Source: Portulaca oleracea
Taxonomy: Eukaryota > Streptophyta > Magnoliopsida > Caryophyllales > Portulacaceae
Reading direction: 5' to 3'
Length of the DNA stretch: 64,000 nucleotides
Assembly: GCA_029582165.1 (NCBI GenBank)
Contig: CM055877.1
Span: 43,659,249-43,723,248, forward strand
How positions within the stretch are numbered: the first letter of the stretch is position 1; each line of letters starts with the position of its first letter. The notes beneath the pieces were generated by a model. The model made no database searches. It was given only the letters and a program-made list of their open reading frames with translations, and had not been told where the DNA came from. A program made the position numbers and the translations under genes. Of this stretch, positions 63,316 to 64,000 are shown one piece after another.

Positions 63316-64000
63316 ATGAGTTTGAAAACCTTATGCACAAAAATCACAAGGAATTACCTCAGATCGGAGCACTTGAACGTGAATTCACCAAGGAGGATAA
63401 CTTTTGCTTGTTAAAATGAACCAAACACACAACATATACAAAAAGAACGCACAAATAGCACAAAGACAACTTACTAACTCAGCTCACTAAAACAGCTTAC
63501 TGTGTGAATGTGTGTGTAAATCTGTAGGAACTTCCAATGCTACTAGTGTGTGTGTGTGCTTGAACAAGTGAAAAACAGAAACTTCGCATACACAACACTG
63601 AGCAAGGACACTCTACTCGAACTCAGCACACAATGAGGCAGAATCAGGTGTAAAAGTTGACAAATTTGAACCCTAACTCAATAGAGGATGTCAAACGAAC
63701 CAAAACAGATGAGAGGGGAGGGATTTCGCACAATTTACCAAAGGAATACCTCACTCAGCTGCGTATACCAAGGACTTGGACAATGTCGCACAGCTGGACG
63801 CAAATCTGGGCAGAACTCGATTCCCAGCAGCAGGTGTTCGCAACAGCAGGGGAAGAAATTAGGGAAAGGATCGAAAATGGGAAGAAGAGAGGGATGAATT
63901 GAGAGCTGAGAGGGAAGGAATGGGTGTGTGAGAAGGGTGTTCGCAGTCGCTAGGTCTGTAGAGAGGGTGAGAGTGCCGAGTGAATAAGAAAAGAAATGAA
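63316..64000 (-). other. Element E interior to the window end
   Basis: Contains GTGTGTGTGT near 63547-63558 and AC-rich stretches. No domain recognised on either strand. The gag-pol part expected on minus must lie further right. Confidence 0.4.

Larger units (their letters stand above)
57997..64000 (-). mobile_element. Element E: Athila-type retrotransposon, 3' part
   Basis: On minus the visible order is an ATHILA-ORF1-like frame (63315-61996), a long non-coding stretch, a purine tract (59730-59714, TAAGTGTGGGGAGGG) and the 3' LTR (about 59700 down to 57997 or 58009). It inserted into element D. The body (gag-pol) and 5' LTR lie beyond 64000, so boundaries and TSD cannot be checked. Confidence 0.75.

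Overview
The window is repeat-dense flowering-plant nuclear DNA. The evidence is family-level: nested Ty3/gypsy elements with plant Tat/Ogre, Athila and chromovirus hallmarks, a Cassandra TRIM with 5S-rRNA-like LTRs, a CACTA transposon with DUF4216, a Helitron, Pack-MULE-type gene-capturing elements and spliceosomal introns. I found no intact host gene. The only host-gene sequence is two captured fragments, one of a trihelix transcription factor and one of a FAD monooxygenase. The species is not recognised; the repeat mix fits a large, probably eudicot genome.

Layout. 1-285: nothing recognised. 286-7677: a small TIR element split by a 7.1-kb Helitron (394-7474), which itself holds a 3.35-kb solo LTR (1839-5183). 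7681-8215: degenerate short repeats. 8424-9849: remnant of a gene-capturing MULE-like element with a trihelix fragment. 10003-11052: three MITE/foldback elements, one being the intact copy of the TIR element, which gives the empty site of the Helitron. 11171-12448: a clean Pack-MULE with 9-bp TSD. 12593-31697: element A, a 19.1-kb Ogre/Tat-type element with decayed gag-pro-RT-RH-aRH-INT on +, two intron-bearing antisense genes, and a nested chimeric Cassandra insertion (20419-21269). 31740-52238: element B, a gag-only Athila-like element on -. Into it inserted chromovirus-like element C (33689-45771), and into C inserted a solo LTR (36015-37473) and a CACTA element (38335-43998). 52246-57996: 5' part of a second Tat element (D), cut off by an Athila-type element (E, - strand, about 57997 to beyond the window).

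The gene content is retrotransposon machinery in various states of decay. A has every catalytic domain, but each is broken; B is gag-only; C has lost RT/RNase H; D has a long gag-protease reading frame.

The most unusual signal is not coding. Every Tat/Athila-type LTR here carries its own GC-rich dyad-symmetric word repeated many times. In A it is ATACCTGGCGGTAT-like, also reiterated in an antisense-gene intron and the 3' region. In D the arms are different (AAACC/GGTTT) but the core CCGCC(T)AGG is nearly the same. In B it is CGCTGCYAGCG, in E GACCGTGGYCACGGTC-like words, and in the solo LTR CACGGTCCGTG. Element-specific arms around a symmetric core suggest selection for symmetry (hairpin or dimer binding site) or a mutational amplification process; which one is unknown.
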